Source: Phocaeicola abscessus CCUG 55929 (GTDB taxonomy: Bacteria; Bacteroidota; Bacteroidia; Bacteroidales; Bacteroidaceae). From it: a stretch of DNA of 64,000 bases. The DNA lies in the NCBI RefSeq assembly GCF_000312445.1, contig NZ_HE997182.1:780841-844840 (forward strand), written 5' to 3'. A program made the position numbers and the translations under genes. Of the stretch, positions 18,101 through 26,820 are shown piece by piece. Positions within the stretch are counted from its first letter, which is position 1, and every line of letters starts with the position of its first letter. Under the pieces are notes generated by a model, which was not told where the DNA came from, ran no database searches, and was given only the letters and a program-made list of their open reading frames with translations.

Positions 18101-18493
18101 CTCACGGGCGTTGCTTACGAGGGGTTGAACGAGCCGGATTTGGCCCGGGAGGCTTACGAAAAGTCGGCGGCGGCTAAGGCTGCCGCCACCTCCGACTTGG
18201 CATATTATCAGATCAAGTCGTTACGGAAGTTAGGTCAGTCGTCCGAGGCGGATGCAGCGTTGAGCCGAATGGTTCAAGTGCGCGCCGACATGCAAAAGAA
18301 CCTGATGGATAGTTATGCGAAGTTCGGCGAAGCGGACAGGAATGTGCAGCAGAGCAATCTGAATTACTTCGGCGGATTGATCGAATTGCTGCAGGGGAAC
18401 GATTCGGCGGCTCGGACGGATTTCTCGCAAGCGCTGAAAGGATATCCGGGGAATATTTGGGCGAAGTGGATGAGTCGGGAAGAAGCGTTCTGA
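15182..18493 (+). CDS. Secreted DUF5107 domain protein with TPR repeats
   Basis: About 1103 residues from the ATG at 15182 (a further ATG lies 24 bases upstream). A signal peptide (LRMLPLMWCCAVSLMGQ) is followed by a DUF5107 domain over roughly residues 40-370, with EYVSIGVLPEIGGRIFQATD, WLSGGVEWNIPDHH and YWANVSVHCNERYQVIFP. The family has a galactose-mutarotase-like beta-sandwich, suggesting carbohydrate binding or processing. The remaining ~630 residues carry many TPR-type helical repeats (EWEKAEKHLLRALD; YLGQKDKGLGEWYRSAELNPGFA; NYAKAIKIMDARHF), used for protein-protein contact. It closes the SusCD/propeller/membrane cluster but may be transcribed separately. A hairpin terminator follows at 18556. 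Domain calls are good; the reaction, if any, is unknown. Confidence 0.85.
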   Translation: MQLKLRMLPLMWCCAVSLMGQTVRMGIVKEKIPTYKIGNPEEDPIFFTGRVYQGAEGYIYPYPLYDVLTEEKEDKEYELLRLDNEYVSIGVLPEIGGRIFQATDRTNNYHFFYTQTGIKPALIGMLGAWLSGGVEWNIPDHHRASSYMPVDWKMEEHADGSKTIWVGETELRHRLKWSVGITVYPNRSWVEAKVKVINPTPMIQSMLYWANVSVHCNERYQVIFPPDVQVGVDHHKVYFTPWPEGPITPSNKTNVDLSWWKNFTESGRSIFAWDSKMNFLAGYDYGQDAGTVHVANRHQVPGKKFFLWGNNPSGQMWNKILSDNDGHYLELMVGAYSDNQPDYSWINPGEIREFSQIWYPIKGIKGVKNATEEAAVNFQPIGNETYRVGYQTTTNHENARVMVKYKDRILMDKRIGISPDRYFFDEVAVPADTDPQELYTALYDKDGKVLVDYRPVKLEEKELPKVIDGTKPVKEYETVEELYLAGLRVDQFNNARLSYMDFYREALHRDSMDARVNIEVGKHHIRQGEWEKAEKHLLRALDRLTHDYTRAMNTEANYYLGYLYRLTGRTMEAEENLWAATYTPAFKHPAFYQLAVAAVRAQHYPEALKLIDESLLVGAHDLQALTVKAYILRRLGKKEEAAEVIRTIRSIDPLDYMSEFEESFLDRGDASFFSVTRKNRSEGLIAVQELLEVAANYITLGDTQAVRIMLDEAVKIGAPYANYPLIHLYMAYTLLDENKSEAMAEIERASMLPAYNNFPLRIEELPVFEALIRLRPDDPYLHYYYGNLLYYLGQKDKGLGEWYRSAELNPGFALACRNVGFAEGQRGNMNASMKYYDRAIEDNPRDPLLMTESDKIYEKAGISSTVRLKRMEKNLQTVMKHDDAVMRLLSLYNETGNYAKAIKIMDARHFHLWEGGGEIHVIYVNSHLLNGMTFLKKRNYRRAIEEFALAMQYPANLEVARSSRGGYEAKAYYLTGVAYEGLNEPDLAREAYEKSAAAKAAATSDLAYYQIKSLRKLGQSSEADAALSRMVQVRADMQKNLMDSYAKFGEADRNVQQSNLNYFGGLIELLQGNDSAARTDFSQALKGYPGNIWAKWMSREEAF

Positions 18494-18555
18494 TACCGCG
18501 ATTCGCCTTTCGATCCTCGTCGGACTCGTCTCATCCGTGTAAATAAAAAATCGCA

Positions 18556-18600
18556 AGTGGCTGTGCCAAAAAAGTTTGGGCGCAGCCGCTATTCTTTTAA
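18556..18600 (+). terminator. Hairpin terminator after the DUF5107 gene
   Basis: AGTGGCTGTGCC pairs with GGCGCAGCCGCT with wobble pairs, followed by ATTCTTTT. It closely resembles the hairpin at 12090 (shared loop AAGTTTGG). A second, distant inverted repeat (AAATCGCAAG near 18547 and CTTGCGATTT near 18618) encloses it. The rest of 18601-18773 holds nothing I recognise. Confidence 0.6.
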
Positions 18601-18773
18601 GGTAATCGGCTCCTCGTCTTGCGATTTTCCGTCGGAGCGGATTCGGGGAGTAATTCTCCTTTGTGTGCGCCGACCGATAGCGATTGCCGGCAGCCCCCAC
18701 ACCCTTTGTTTTTCATTTCCGTTAAGGCGCAACGCGAGCTGCAAGCCGTTCGGTTTCATCCGAGCGATTTATA

Positions 18774-20024
18774 TCATTGTTTTACAAAGTTCAGGCCGAG
18801 CTTCATGCTGGTGGTATGGTTGATAACGCCCGGCAATGAATTGATAACGCCTTTGATCATGCCTGAATAGGCTTCAAATTTAGGATCATTCTCCAATTTT
18901 TGGCTGATCGCTTTTTTTATGGCTTCATTGTCCAACAGCGGCAGTACGGTAGCCTGAAGCAACGGCTTCAGCAACGTTTCGTCGAGATAGAACGTGATGC
19001 GGTTCTCGTCCGGTCGTTCGAATTGCACGGGGATCCCATTTTGCATCAAGTTCGCCGCATCGGGGATCAAATCCAGGATATAAGGGAGCATTACTTTGAA
19101 CACGGTAGACGTTTGGGCCGAGGAAGGGTCGGAAGGCTTTTTATGGGCGAGCGTGGTTTCCGTGATTTGATGGGGATTTAGAATCAGTTGAATCCGGTTG
19201 CCGCTCGGCTCTACATATTGAGCGATGGTTGCGGGGGAAGTCAGGAGCTGTTGGGTCTCCGAATCTCTGTAAGTTGCGATGATGCTGCCGCTTTCCGTGA
19301 AAGAGACATTCTTCAGCACTTCTCCGATGGCCTCCGAAACGGAGGTGTTGACCGAATCGCCTTGAGCGTCCAGCATTCCGATGAACGGCATTCGTACGGC
19401 GAGCGTCAGCACGTCGCCGATCGCCATTTTCATGCTGTATCCCGGGAATACCTCGATCGAAATGGAATCGGCGGATTTCCACTGGCTCACGATAGGGGTG
19501 GTCGTATAGTTTTCGTTGTCGAAGTCGGTCAATTTCCACGAGGTCCCCGCCAGCTGCGCACGCTTCAACTTCACATTCGACAGATTCAGGGTGATGGCTC
19601 CGTCCGAAACGATTCCGTTATAGGCGAACGTACAGTATTCGGATTCCGTGTTTCCGCCGAATGTGCATTGATCGCCCGTAATGGTCAGATCGACGGAGAA
19701 CGTAACGGTAGCGGATCCGGGAATAGGACTGGCCGTGATATATGAACCCATTGTGGGAGTCGCTTTCGAAAGCGCTTCCGATACGCTGAACACGTCGCCC
19801 TCCAAGGTAATGTCCGCTTTGTGAGCGTCCGCAGGATTAGGGGCAAAGGCAACCTTTTTCCCTACGACCGTCTCCCCGTTGCAAGTCAGGGTCAGACCGC
19901 TTTTAGCGGTATAGGTCTTGGTTTCTCTGATGGGATTGACCACTTTGTTACCCTCCTTCTCGCAAGCAGTGAAGAGCGTTGCGAGAAAGAGCACTGCCAA
20001 TATGAAAATGACATTCTTTTTCAT
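18774..20024 (-). CDS. DUF4925 family lipoprotein
   Basis: 416 residues from the ATG at 20024 (MKKNVIFILAVLFLATLFTAC; lipobox Cys21); an upstream ATG at 20066 would add a non-signal extension. The mature protein is a repetitive beta protein in two parts: an N-terminal sandwich (SGLTLTCNGETVVGKKVAF; GSATVTFSVDLTITGDQCTF) that looks like DUF4925 of Bacteroidales, and a C-terminal half with short helices (LLQATVLPLLDNEAIKKAI). It stands alone between the convergent DUF5107 gene and the PEP-synthase-like gene on the same strand. Likely outer-membrane attached. No function is known for the family. Confidence 0.75.
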   Translation of the reverse strand: MKKNVIFILAVLFLATLFTACEKEGNKVVNPIRETKTYTAKSGLTLTCNGETVVGKKVAFAPNPADAHKADITLEGDVFSVSEALSKATPTMGSYITASPIPGSATVTFSVDLTITGDQCTFGGNTESEYCTFAYNGIVSDGAITLNLSNVKLKRAQLAGTSWKLTDFDNENYTTTPIVSQWKSADSISIEVFPGYSMKMAIGDVLTLAVRMPFIGMLDAQGDSVNTSVSEAIGEVLKNVSFTESGSIIATYRDSETQQLLTSPATIAQYVEPSGNRIQLILNPHQITETTLAHKKPSDPSSAQTSTVFKVMLPYILDLIPDAANLMQNGIPVQFERPDENRITFYLDETLLKPLLQATVLPLLDNEAIKKAISQKLENDPKFEAYSGMIKGVINSLPGVINHTTSMKLGLNFVKQ

Positions 20025-20123
20025 GGGGTGAATATGATGATTCAAAACTGCGGTAAAGTTACTCATTTTTATTTATTCATTTATTGTTTTCCGTTATTTC
20101 TATCCGTATTTAATGTTTAGTAT

Positions 20124-23087
20124 TTAATGTTTGCCGGGCATCAGGACGATGCCTGTTTTCTTTTTCCCATCCATCTTTACCACTACCGGCTCTTCAAGGT
20201 GAATATGCCGTAAATACGGGGTTTCTTCACTTGCCGATCGAGCATCCAACCAGTCTTGGTTATACAGTCCGTCGTGTCGGAAAGGGTTGATGGTGAAGTA
20301 CCCTACGCCGAAGGAAGTCAGGTTTTGAAAGAAATGCGTTCCTTGGCTGGGGTCTACGCGATAGTTGCTCAATCCCGATTCTACAATAACTTTGGCGGCG
20401 GAGATGTGCGGCCATTTTACAGGGATGCCTAACCAGGAGTCGCTGCTTCCCCAGCGTCCGGGTCCGATCAGGATGTACTGTTTGCCGCTGTCTGAGAATT
20501 TCCGGTTTATTTTCTCTACCTCGTAAGCGATAGCCGGGTTATAGCTTGCCGAATAATGCTGTGTTTTGATATAAACGATGTCTTGAATATCGTCTACGAT
20601 GCCGTGTCCTAAGGTGTTTTTGCTTTTAAGCAAGAGTTGGTCTTCCGGAATCGTATCCAAGTCTTCTTTCAAGTCGACTTTGATGTCCACCATCGGCCGG
20701 ATTTGCAGCATGTAAAAGATGCCTGTACGCGCTTTGGCATTGATGGTAACGGCAAATTCTATTTCGACCGGGCGTCGCATCTCGCTCTGCCCGTATTTCA
20801 TTACCAATCGAAGAATTTTCGGCAGCGGTAATACGTCGTGTTGCAACACGTTGGCAAAGGTGATGAGCTTCCTGCCTCCGGGATAGATGCCGTCTCTTAT
20901 CATCATGTCGTAAGGGTCGTAAGTAGAGGCGATGAATGTCAGCGAGCCGTCTTTTTCCGCTTCCTTGATGGGGAGTTTCAATAGGTTGAATCCGTCGTCC
21001 AACGAGAAGTTGCGACCGTCGTTTTTCAAGTCGAGCGCATAGAATTGCGTTTGCGTCTCCCGCAGTGCCAGATCCATGTCGCTGGTTTGGAGCACTTGGG
21101 TGGGATGGTAGGGACAGATGCGTAAGGTCAATCCGCCGTCGACGATATACTTGCCCAGGCCCAGGGCTAAGCTCACCGTCCCTTCTTCTGGAAGTTCTTC
21201 GCCGATCGGATAGTAGTTCAGCGAGCGTGCCACGCCCGAGATCGACGGATAGAACCGGTCGCCGTACGAAGTTCCTGCCACTTCCTGCAGGATGACCGCC
21301 ATCTTTTCTTCATCGATCACATTGCTGGTGGCTTGCATATAGGCCTTGCTGTCCTTGTAAAACACGGAGGCGTAAACCCCTTTGATGGCGTCGCTGAGCA
21401 TGCGAAGCCGTTCGTATTTGTCTTCCGAATACGGAATCATGTACGTGGCGTAAATACCGGCGAAAGGTTGGTAGTGCGAATCTTCCAGCAAACTGGACGA
21501 GCGGACGGCGATAGGGGCTTTTACCACGTCGAAGAACGTGAAGAAGTCGGCGACCAGTCTCTCGGGAAGCTTGGCGCGAAGAAACGCCCGAAGGATCGTC
21601 TCGTCGTCGGCATCGCTCAGCGCGATCTGATAGAGGTGGTTGCTGTCCATGAACTCGTCGAATAGATCGGTGCAGAGCACCACCGTCTTCGGGATGATCA
21701 CGGAGGCGTTGTCGAAATCTTCGAATTCCTCATGGCGTTTCAGGATATCATCGATGAAGGCCAGGCCGCGCCCCTTCCCTCCCAGAGACCCGTCGCCGAT
21801 GCGGGCGAAGTTAGAATAACGGTCGAACCGGTCGCGTTGAAAGATGGCGACGATTCCCTGGTTTTTCATCTTCCGATAGCGGACGATCGCGTCGAAGATG
21901 ATTTGCCGGTGAGCGTCCACATCCTGGAAGGTATCCCATCGGATTTGTCGCAAGAATTCCGCAGGCGGAAACATGGCGCGCGAATAGAGCCAGCGCGAAA
22001 TATGGTTATGGCTGATATGATACTGGAACGATTCTTTGGGGATGTCGAAGATAATGTTTTGCAATTCTTTCAGATTGCGTACCCTGGCAACTTCTTCGCG
22101 CGTGTCCGGATTGCGGAAAACGAAGTCGCCGAAACCGAAGTTGTCCGATACGGCTTCTCTGAGATCGATGTTCATCTTCTTCGAATTCTTGTCGATAAAA
22201 CTGGCTTCGTACTTATCGGCGAAAACTTTGTTTTCGATTTCGGCCGATTCCAGGATGAGGGGGACGAAAGGATCCCGCGACCGGATCTCCGCCATCAGCT
22301 TGACGCCTGCCAGCGGATCTTTCTTTCCGTCCTTCGGGAAGCGGGCGTCGGTGATTATTCCGAGAATGTTGTCGGCATAGGTATCGTAAAGTTCCATGGC
22401 TTCTTCGTAAGTTCGCGCCAGCGCAATTTTCGAGCGGCCTCTCATGCGGAGGGTTCGCTGGTGATCGTTCAGCGCTTCCGTGGCGAACAGCTGACTTTGT
22501 TTGAGGACGAACGTGTACAAGTTCGGCAGTACGGAGGAATAAAAACGCACGGAATCTTCGACCAGCAGAATCATTTGCACGCCCACTTCGCTCACATCGT
22601 GTTCCAGATTCATCTTATCCTCGATCAGTTTGATGATGGAGACCAGCAAGTCCGTATTTCCCAACCAGCAGAACACATATTCGAAGATACTCAGATCTTC
22701 GTGGACCATGCAGGCCGTAATGCCGTGGGAAAAGGGCGTCAGTACGACTAACGGCACGTTCGGATAATTATTTCGGATAGTATGCGCAATGTCGAATGAA
22801 TCGTTATTGTCCGTGGCCGGCATGCAGATGACGAAATCGAACCGCGCTTTTTCCAATTCGGTTAAGGCATCCTCTTTGGTTGATACTTTCGTGAATCGGG
22901 GAGGGTTGCTCAGACTCAGCTCCATGTATTCGTTATAGATCTTTTCTTCGATTCGCCCGTCGTCTTCCAACATGAAAGCATCGTAAGGGTTGGCTACCAA
23001 CAAGACGTTGTAAATGCGTTTCTTCATCAGATTGGCGAATTGCGTCTCCTTGAAATATAACTGTTTGAAATTTGGCTTCTTGTTCAT
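20124..23087 (-). CDS. PEP/pyruvate-binding (PPDK N-terminal) protein with two receiver-like domains
   Basis: From the ATG at 23087 the protein has 987 residues; an earlier ATG at 23129 and one at 23231 extend it without clear support. Residues ~25-165 resemble a degenerate response-regulator receiver (VLLVANPYDAFM; PNVPLVVLTPF) and ~170-330 a second one that keeps an acidic pocket (ILLVEDS), a candidate phospho-Asp (GIITDARFP) and a Lys (FIDKNSK). Residues ~430-870 form a PPDK/PEP-synthase ATP-grasp domain (GSLGGKGRGLAFIDDIL; APIAVRSSSLLEDSHYQPFAGIY; EIEFAVTI...FYMLQIRP). The swivelling phospho-His domain and PEP-binding barrel of true PEP synthases are absent. It is therefore probably a regulatory or alternative phosphotransferase, not PpsA. 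It diverges from gdhA, hinting at nitrogen/carbon control. Domain calls strong, role inferred. Confidence 0.85.
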   Translation of the reverse strand: MNKKPNFKQLYFKETQFANLMKKRIYNVLLVANPYDAFMLEDDGRIEEKIYNEYMELSLSNPPRFTKVSTKEDALTELEKARFDFVICMPATDNNDSFDIAHTIRNNYPNVPLVVLTPFSHGITACMVHEDLSIFEYVFCWLGNTDLLVSIIKLIEDKMNLEHDVSEVGVQMILLVEDSVRFYSSVLPNLYTFVLKQSQLFATEALNDHQRTLRMRGRSKIALARTYEEAMELYDTYADNILGIITDARFPKDGKKDPLAGVKLMAEIRSRDPFVPLILESAEIENKVFADKYEASFIDKNSKKMNIDLREAVSDNFGFGDFVFRNPDTREEVARVRNLKELQNIIFDIPKESFQYHISHNHISRWLYSRAMFPPAEFLRQIRWDTFQDVDAHRQIIFDAIVRYRKMKNQGIVAIFQRDRFDRYSNFARIGDGSLGGKGRGLAFIDDILKRHEEFEDFDNASVIIPKTVVLCTDLFDEFMDSNHLYQIALSDADDETILRAFLRAKLPERLVADFFTFFDVVKAPIAVRSSSLLEDSHYQPFAGIYATYMIPYSEDKYERLRMLSDAIKGVYASVFYKDSKAYMQATSNVIDEEKMAVILQEVAGTSYGDRFYPSISGVARSLNYYPIGEELPEEGTVSLALGLGKYIVDGGLTLRICPYHPTQVLQTSDMDLALRETQTQFYALDLKNDGRNFSLDDGFNLLKLPIKEAEKDGSLTFIASTYDPYDMMIRDGIYPGGRKLITFANVLQHDVLPLPKILRLVMKYGQSEMRRPVEIEFAVTINAKARTGIFYMLQIRPMVDIKVDLKEDLDTIPEDQLLLKSKNTLGHGIVDDIQDIVYIKTQHYSASYNPAIAYEVEKINRKFSDSGKQYILIGPGRWGSSDSWLGIPVKWPHISAAKVIVESGLSNYRVDPSQGTHFFQNLTSFGVGYFTINPFRHDGLYNQDWLDARSASEETPYLRHIHLEEPVVVKMDGKKKTGIVLMPGKH

Positions 23088-23240
23088 AAAAATCTCAATT
23101 GATGGATAAGATGAAGCAAAATTCGTCATTTTAATTCTTTCATACAATATCTTTTCCTTAAAAAGAAACTTTTTGTTATGCTGTACGAACGTAATAATTA
23201 ACAAAATATCACTAAAGAAGGAAAAAATCATGGAAAAAGT

Positions 23241-23270
23241 TTTGGAGTCTCGTTTAAAAAACTACCTTTG
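23241..23270 (+). promoter_or_regulatory. gdhA promoter
   Basis: TTTG at 23241-23244, an 18-base spacer, and TACCTTTG at 23263-23270 fit the Bacteroidetes primary-sigma consensus with a slightly short spacer. The gdhA start is 48 bases downstream. Confidence 0.65.
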
Positions 23271-23317
23271 TGGTCGGATTGGTTATCTATTTGTCAAAAC
23301 CTTAAAGAAATAATAAA

Positions 23318-24655
23318 ATGGACATTAAACAAATCATGGCTTCGTTGGAGGCTAAACATCCCGGAGAATTGGAGTATCTGCAAGCGGTGAAAGAGGTGCT
23401 CATCTCTATTGAAGAAGTGTATAATCAGCATCCCGAGTTTGAGAAGGCAGGGCTTATCGAACGGCTGGTGGAACCGGATCGGATCTTTTCGTTTAAAGTA
23501 CCATGGGTGGACGATCACGGAAAAGTGCAGGTCAACCTCGGTTATCGGGTGCAGTTCAATAATGCCATCGGCCCGTACAAGGGCGGTATCCGTTTTCATG
23601 CGTCGGTCAATCTGTCCATTCTGAAATTCTTGGGATTCGAGCAGACTTTTAAGAATGCCTTGACCACCTTGCCTATGGGGGGAGGCAAAGGCGGTTCCGA
23701 TTTCTCTCCTCGTGGAAAGAGCGATGCCGAAATTATGCGTTTCTGCCAAGCTTTCATCATGGAATTGTGGCGCCATCTGGGGCCGGATATGGATGTTCCG
23801 GCAGGCGATATCGGCGTCGGCGGTCGCGAAGTGGGTTATATGTTCGGCATGTACAAGAAGTTGACTCGCGAGTGTACCGGTACGTTCACCGGCAAGGGTT
23901 TGGAGTTTGGCGGCTCTTTGATCCGTCCCGAGGCGACCGGTTTCGGCGCTTTATATTTTGTCCATCAAATGTTGCAGACCTACGGTACGGATTTTAAAGG
24001 CAAAACGGTGGCCGTTTCCGGTTTCGGCAACGTGGCTTGGGGAGCGGTGACGAAAGCTGTTCAATTAGGTGCAAAAGTGGTGACGATCTCCGGTCCGGAC
24101 GGTTATATCTACGATCCCGACGGTATCAGCGGAGAGAAGATCGACTATATGCTCGAGCTGCGGGCTTCGGGTAACGATGTCGTAGCTCCTTATGCGGAGA
24201 AATATCCCCACGCTACCTTCTATCCGGGGCGCAAACCCTGGGAATGCAAGGTTGATATCGCTTTGCCCGCAGCTACTCAGAACGAGTTAAACGGCAACGA
24301 TGCTAAGCAACTGGTCGAAAACAATGTGCTTTGCGTGGGCGAAATCTCCAACATGGGGTGTACTCCCGAAGCTATCGATACGTTTATCGAACACAAGATG
24401 CTCTTCGCTCCAGGAAAGGCAGTGAATGCCGGAGGCGTGGCGACTTCAGGCCTGGAGATGACTCAGAATGCCATGCATTTGAGCTGGTCGGCGACCGAAG
24501 TCGATGAGAAGCTGCACAGCATCATGCATAACATCCATGAGCAGTGCGTGAAGTACGGCAGACAACCTGACGGTTATATCAACTATGTAAAAGGCGCTAA
24601 CGTGGCCGGATTTATGAAAGTGGCTCATGCCGTGATGGCGCAAGGAATCATTTAA
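23318..24655 (+). CDS. gdhA: NADP-specific glutamate dehydrogenase
   Basis: The 445-residue length is standard for hexameric GdhA. It catalyses reductive amination of 2-oxoglutarate with ammonia and NADPH in the cytoplasm, the main ammonia assimilation route in Bacteroides. Visible motifs include the substrate site YKGGIRFHASVNLSILKFLGFEQ, the catalytic-lysine loop LPMGGGKGGSDF, DVPAGDIGVGGREVGYMFG, RPEATGFGALYF and the nucleotide-binding VAVSGFGNVAWGAV. It is monocistronic with its own promoter (23241-23270) and terminator (24711-24752). It diverges from the receiver/PEP-synthase-like gene, whose product might respond to the same carbon/nitrogen signal (inference). Confidence 0.98.
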   Translation: MDIKQIMASLEAKHPGELEYLQAVKEVLISIEEVYNQHPEFEKAGLIERLVEPDRIFSFKVPWVDDHGKVQVNLGYRVQFNNAIGPYKGGIRFHASVNLSILKFLGFEQTFKNALTTLPMGGGKGGSDFSPRGKSDAEIMRFCQAFIMELWRHLGPDMDVPAGDIGVGGREVGYMFGMYKKLTRECTGTFTGKGLEFGGSLIRPEATGFGALYFVHQMLQTYGTDFKGKTVAVSGFGNVAWGAVTKAVQLGAKVVTISGPDGYIYDPDGISGEKIDYMLELRASGNDVVAPYAEKYPHATFYPGRKPWECKVDIALPAATQNELNGNDAKQLVENNVLCVGEISNMGCTPEAIDTFIEHKMLFAPGKAVNAGGVATSGLEMTQNAMHLSWSATEVDEKLHSIMHNIHEQCVKYGRQPDGYINYVKGANVAGFMKVAHAVMAQGII

Positions 24656-24710
24656 TTTAAAGGGTTAATAAAAATCTCGTTTAGTTGTATTTGTATTTTG
24701 TATGTAGCTC

Positions 24711-24752
24711 GCGCTGCTTCGCTTGAGAAAGTAAAGCAGCGCCTTTCTTTTG
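24711..24752 (+). terminator. gdhA terminator
   Basis: GCGCTGCTT and AAGCAGCGC form a 9-bp stem with a loop of about 14 bases, followed by CTTTCTTTT, a standard intrinsic terminator. The remaining 24753-24898 shows no gene. Confidence 0.85.
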
Positions 24753-24898
24753 GTCGTAACGGTTTTATAGCCCCTCTTGAACGACATGACTGGACGGCGG
24801 AACATTCCGCAGGGGTAAAAAATACGTCGAAGGCCCCGACTGACTTAGCAAGTTTCAAAGAATTATTTTGGAAGCTTTGACCGGTTTAAATTCTCCCG

Positions 24899-26665
24899 CT
24901 ATGATAATTCCAATCCCAAGGAATCTTTCAGTTCTTGCAAATGCGGATTCTTTTTCAGCATGAACTGTAGCTTTTCCGGCGCAGTGAACGGGCGTTTGTT
25001 TTCTTTGATCTCGCTGACCCGAATACGCATTTTTATGTGATCGTTGCGAAGCTTCTTCCGCAGGAATTCTTCGACGGATGAAGTTAGAGTTTGCATGGAT
25101 TCTGCCGCCATCTTATTGTCGACAACGATTTCGAAGGTTGTCTGATCCATTAATTTCGGGTGAAGTGCCATCATTTTCTGCGAATTAGCTTTTTGTTCTA
25201 CCGGCAAAGAGGCGGCAAATTCGCGCCAACCGTAGTCCAGGTCGTCTACCGAAAAGGGTTCGTTTTGCAGGGGGGCCGTAGTATCTGGCTTTTGTCCGGT
25301 GTTTTCCGAAGCCGGCGCCCTGCTTTGCAGCTCGTTGTTTTTAATGGCTTTAATAGAGATGTTGATATCTGCGATGTTTACCGTCGGTATCTTACGTTCG
25401 TCCGGTTTATTAGAGGGAAGCGGACTGACATGGATCGGTGGGATAGTCGTTTGAGCTGTCTGCGGTTGAATCGGTGGTGGGGATGTGGACGCATGCGCTT
25501 TGCCGGACTGTTTGAAGAGGGGTTTTAGACGTTTCTCAGGGCTTCGCCCCTCCGGCTCCTCCTCTTCTTCCGAAGCGATGAGTTGTGTGCATTCTATCAG
25601 CGTCAATTCGATCAGCAGGCGTTTGTTTTTGCTGGCTCGATAGTTCAAATCGCAATCGTTGCAGCGTTTCATCCCCTTGAAAAGGAATGCGGAGGAACAG
25701 CGTCGGGCCTGCTCGCGATAACGTTCCTTTACCCTGTCGCCCACTTCTAAAAGAGGGAGCGTCGCTTCGTCTTTGCAAACCAATAAATCGCGCAGATGAG
25801 CAGCCAATCCGGTGATGAAATGATTTCCGTCGAATCCTTTGCGAAGGATGTCGTTGAATAGCAGGAGCGAATCCGACACTTTATGAGCCAGGAACAGGTC
25901 TGTCAAACGGAAATAATATTCGTAATCCAACACGTTCAGATTATCGATCACACTCTTGTAAGAAATGTTCCCCTGCGTGAAACTGACTACCTGATCGAAG
26001 ATCGAAAGGGCGTCGCGCATCCCGCCGTCCGCCTTTTGTGCGATAACCGCCAGGGCTTCGGGATCGGCTTTGACGCCTTCTCGGTCGGCCACGTGTTGCA
26101 AATGATCTACAATATCCTGCACATTGATCCGATTGAAGTCGTAAATCTGACAACGGCTGAGAATGGTAGGCAGCAATTTCTGTTTCTCGGTAGTAGCCAG
26201 AATGAATACCGCGTGCCGGGGCGGCTCTTCCAAGGTCTTGAGAAAGGCGTTGAAAGCGGCGGTAGAAAGCATGTGGACTTCGTCGATGATATAAATTTTA
26301 TACTTCCCGATTTGCGGAGGGATACGGACTTCCTCGATCAGGTTGCGGATGTCTTCTACCGAATTGTTGCTGGCTGCATCCAATTCGAATATGTTGTATG
26401 AACGTTGCTCATTGAAAGCTTGACAGGATTCGCATGCATTGCATGCTTCCCCTTCGGCGGTAAGATGCTGGCAGTTGATGGTCTTGGCAAAGATGCGGGC
26501 GCAGGTAGTCTTGCCGACTCCTCTCGGGCCGCAGAAAAGATAGGCGTGAGCCAGTTTGCCGGATGCGATCGCATTCTTCAAGGTGGTGGTCAACGTCTGT
26601 TGACCTACGACGGATTCGAACGTAGAAGGACGGTACTTCCTGGCGGAAACGATATAATTCTCCAT
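24899..26665 (-). CDS. dnaX: DNA polymerase III subunit gamma/tau
   Basis: 588 residues. The N-terminal clamp-loader ATPase has the Walker A motif FCGPRGVGKTTCARIFAK, a zinc-binding cluster (CQHLTAEGEACNACESC), Walker B IIDEVHML and the sensor TLLEEPP-like KTLEEPPRHAVFILATTE. A linker rich in Pro and Ser (about residues 385-470) leads to a C-terminal tau-like region (LPVEQKANSQKMMALHPKLM). The subunit organises the replisome and loads the beta clamp. In E. coli a shorter gamma form is made by frameshifting; no equally clear slippery site was recognised here. It is divergent from the DivIC/FtsB-like operon with a compact shared promoter region. Confidence 0.97.
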   Translation of the reverse strand: MENYIVSARKYRPSTFESVVGQQTLTTTLKNAIASGKLAHAYLFCGPRGVGKTTCARIFAKTINCQHLTAEGEACNACESCQAFNEQRSYNIFELDAASNNSVEDIRNLIEEVRIPPQIGKYKIYIIDEVHMLSTAAFNAFLKTLEEPPRHAVFILATTEKQKLLPTILSRCQIYDFNRINVQDIVDHLQHVADREGVKADPEALAVIAQKADGGMRDALSIFDQVVSFTQGNISYKSVIDNLNVLDYEYYFRLTDLFLAHKVSDSLLLFNDILRKGFDGNHFITGLAAHLRDLLVCKDEATLPLLEVGDRVKERYREQARRCSSAFLFKGMKRCNDCDLNYRASKNKRLLIELTLIECTQLIASEEEEEPEGRSPEKRLKPLFKQSGKAHASTSPPPIQPQTAQTTIPPIHVSPLPSNKPDERKIPTVNIADINISIKAIKNNELQSRAPASENTGQKPDTTAPLQNEPFSVDDLDYGWREFAASLPVEQKANSQKMMALHPKLMDQTTFEIVVDNKMAAESMQTLTSSVEEFLRKKLRNDHIKMRIRVSEIKENKRPFTAPEKLQFMLKKNPHLQELKDSLGLELS

Positions 26666-26698
26666 GACGGATTTGTTTATCAGATTGAATTATTGATG

Positions 26699-26706
26699 CA
26701 AATATA
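26699..26706 (-). promoter_or_regulatory. Candidate dnaX -7 element
   Basis: The minus strand reads TATATTTG, a perfect TAnnTTTG, about 35 bases before the dnaX ATG. No clear -33 partner was found at the expected distance. Confidence 0.4.
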
Positions 26707-26724
26707 CGCAAAATGTCGTTCGTT

Positions 26725-26758
26725 TTTGCTGAATATGAGAGAAAAACTTTTATCTTTG
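26725..26758 (+). promoter_or_regulatory. Promoter of the DivIC/FtsB-like operon
   Basis: TTTG at 26725-26728 and TATCTTTG at 26751-26758 are separated by 22 bases, close to the Bacteroidetes consensus. It lies about 60 bases before the ATG at 26821. Confidence 0.6.
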
Positions 26759-26820
26759 CCCATAGAAGAAAAATAAAACGGTATCCGTTATAGGGATGCG
26801 AAAGAATAAAAGTGATTCAA

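Noticed and set aside
20124-23087. True phosphoenolpyruvate synthase (ppsA)
   Set aside because: The phospho-His swivel and PEP-binding barrel are missing, while two receiver-like domains are added.
24899-26665. Programmed frameshift in dnaX as in E. coli
   Set aside because: No A AAA AAG-type slippery heptamer with following stem was recognised near the end of the ATPase domain.
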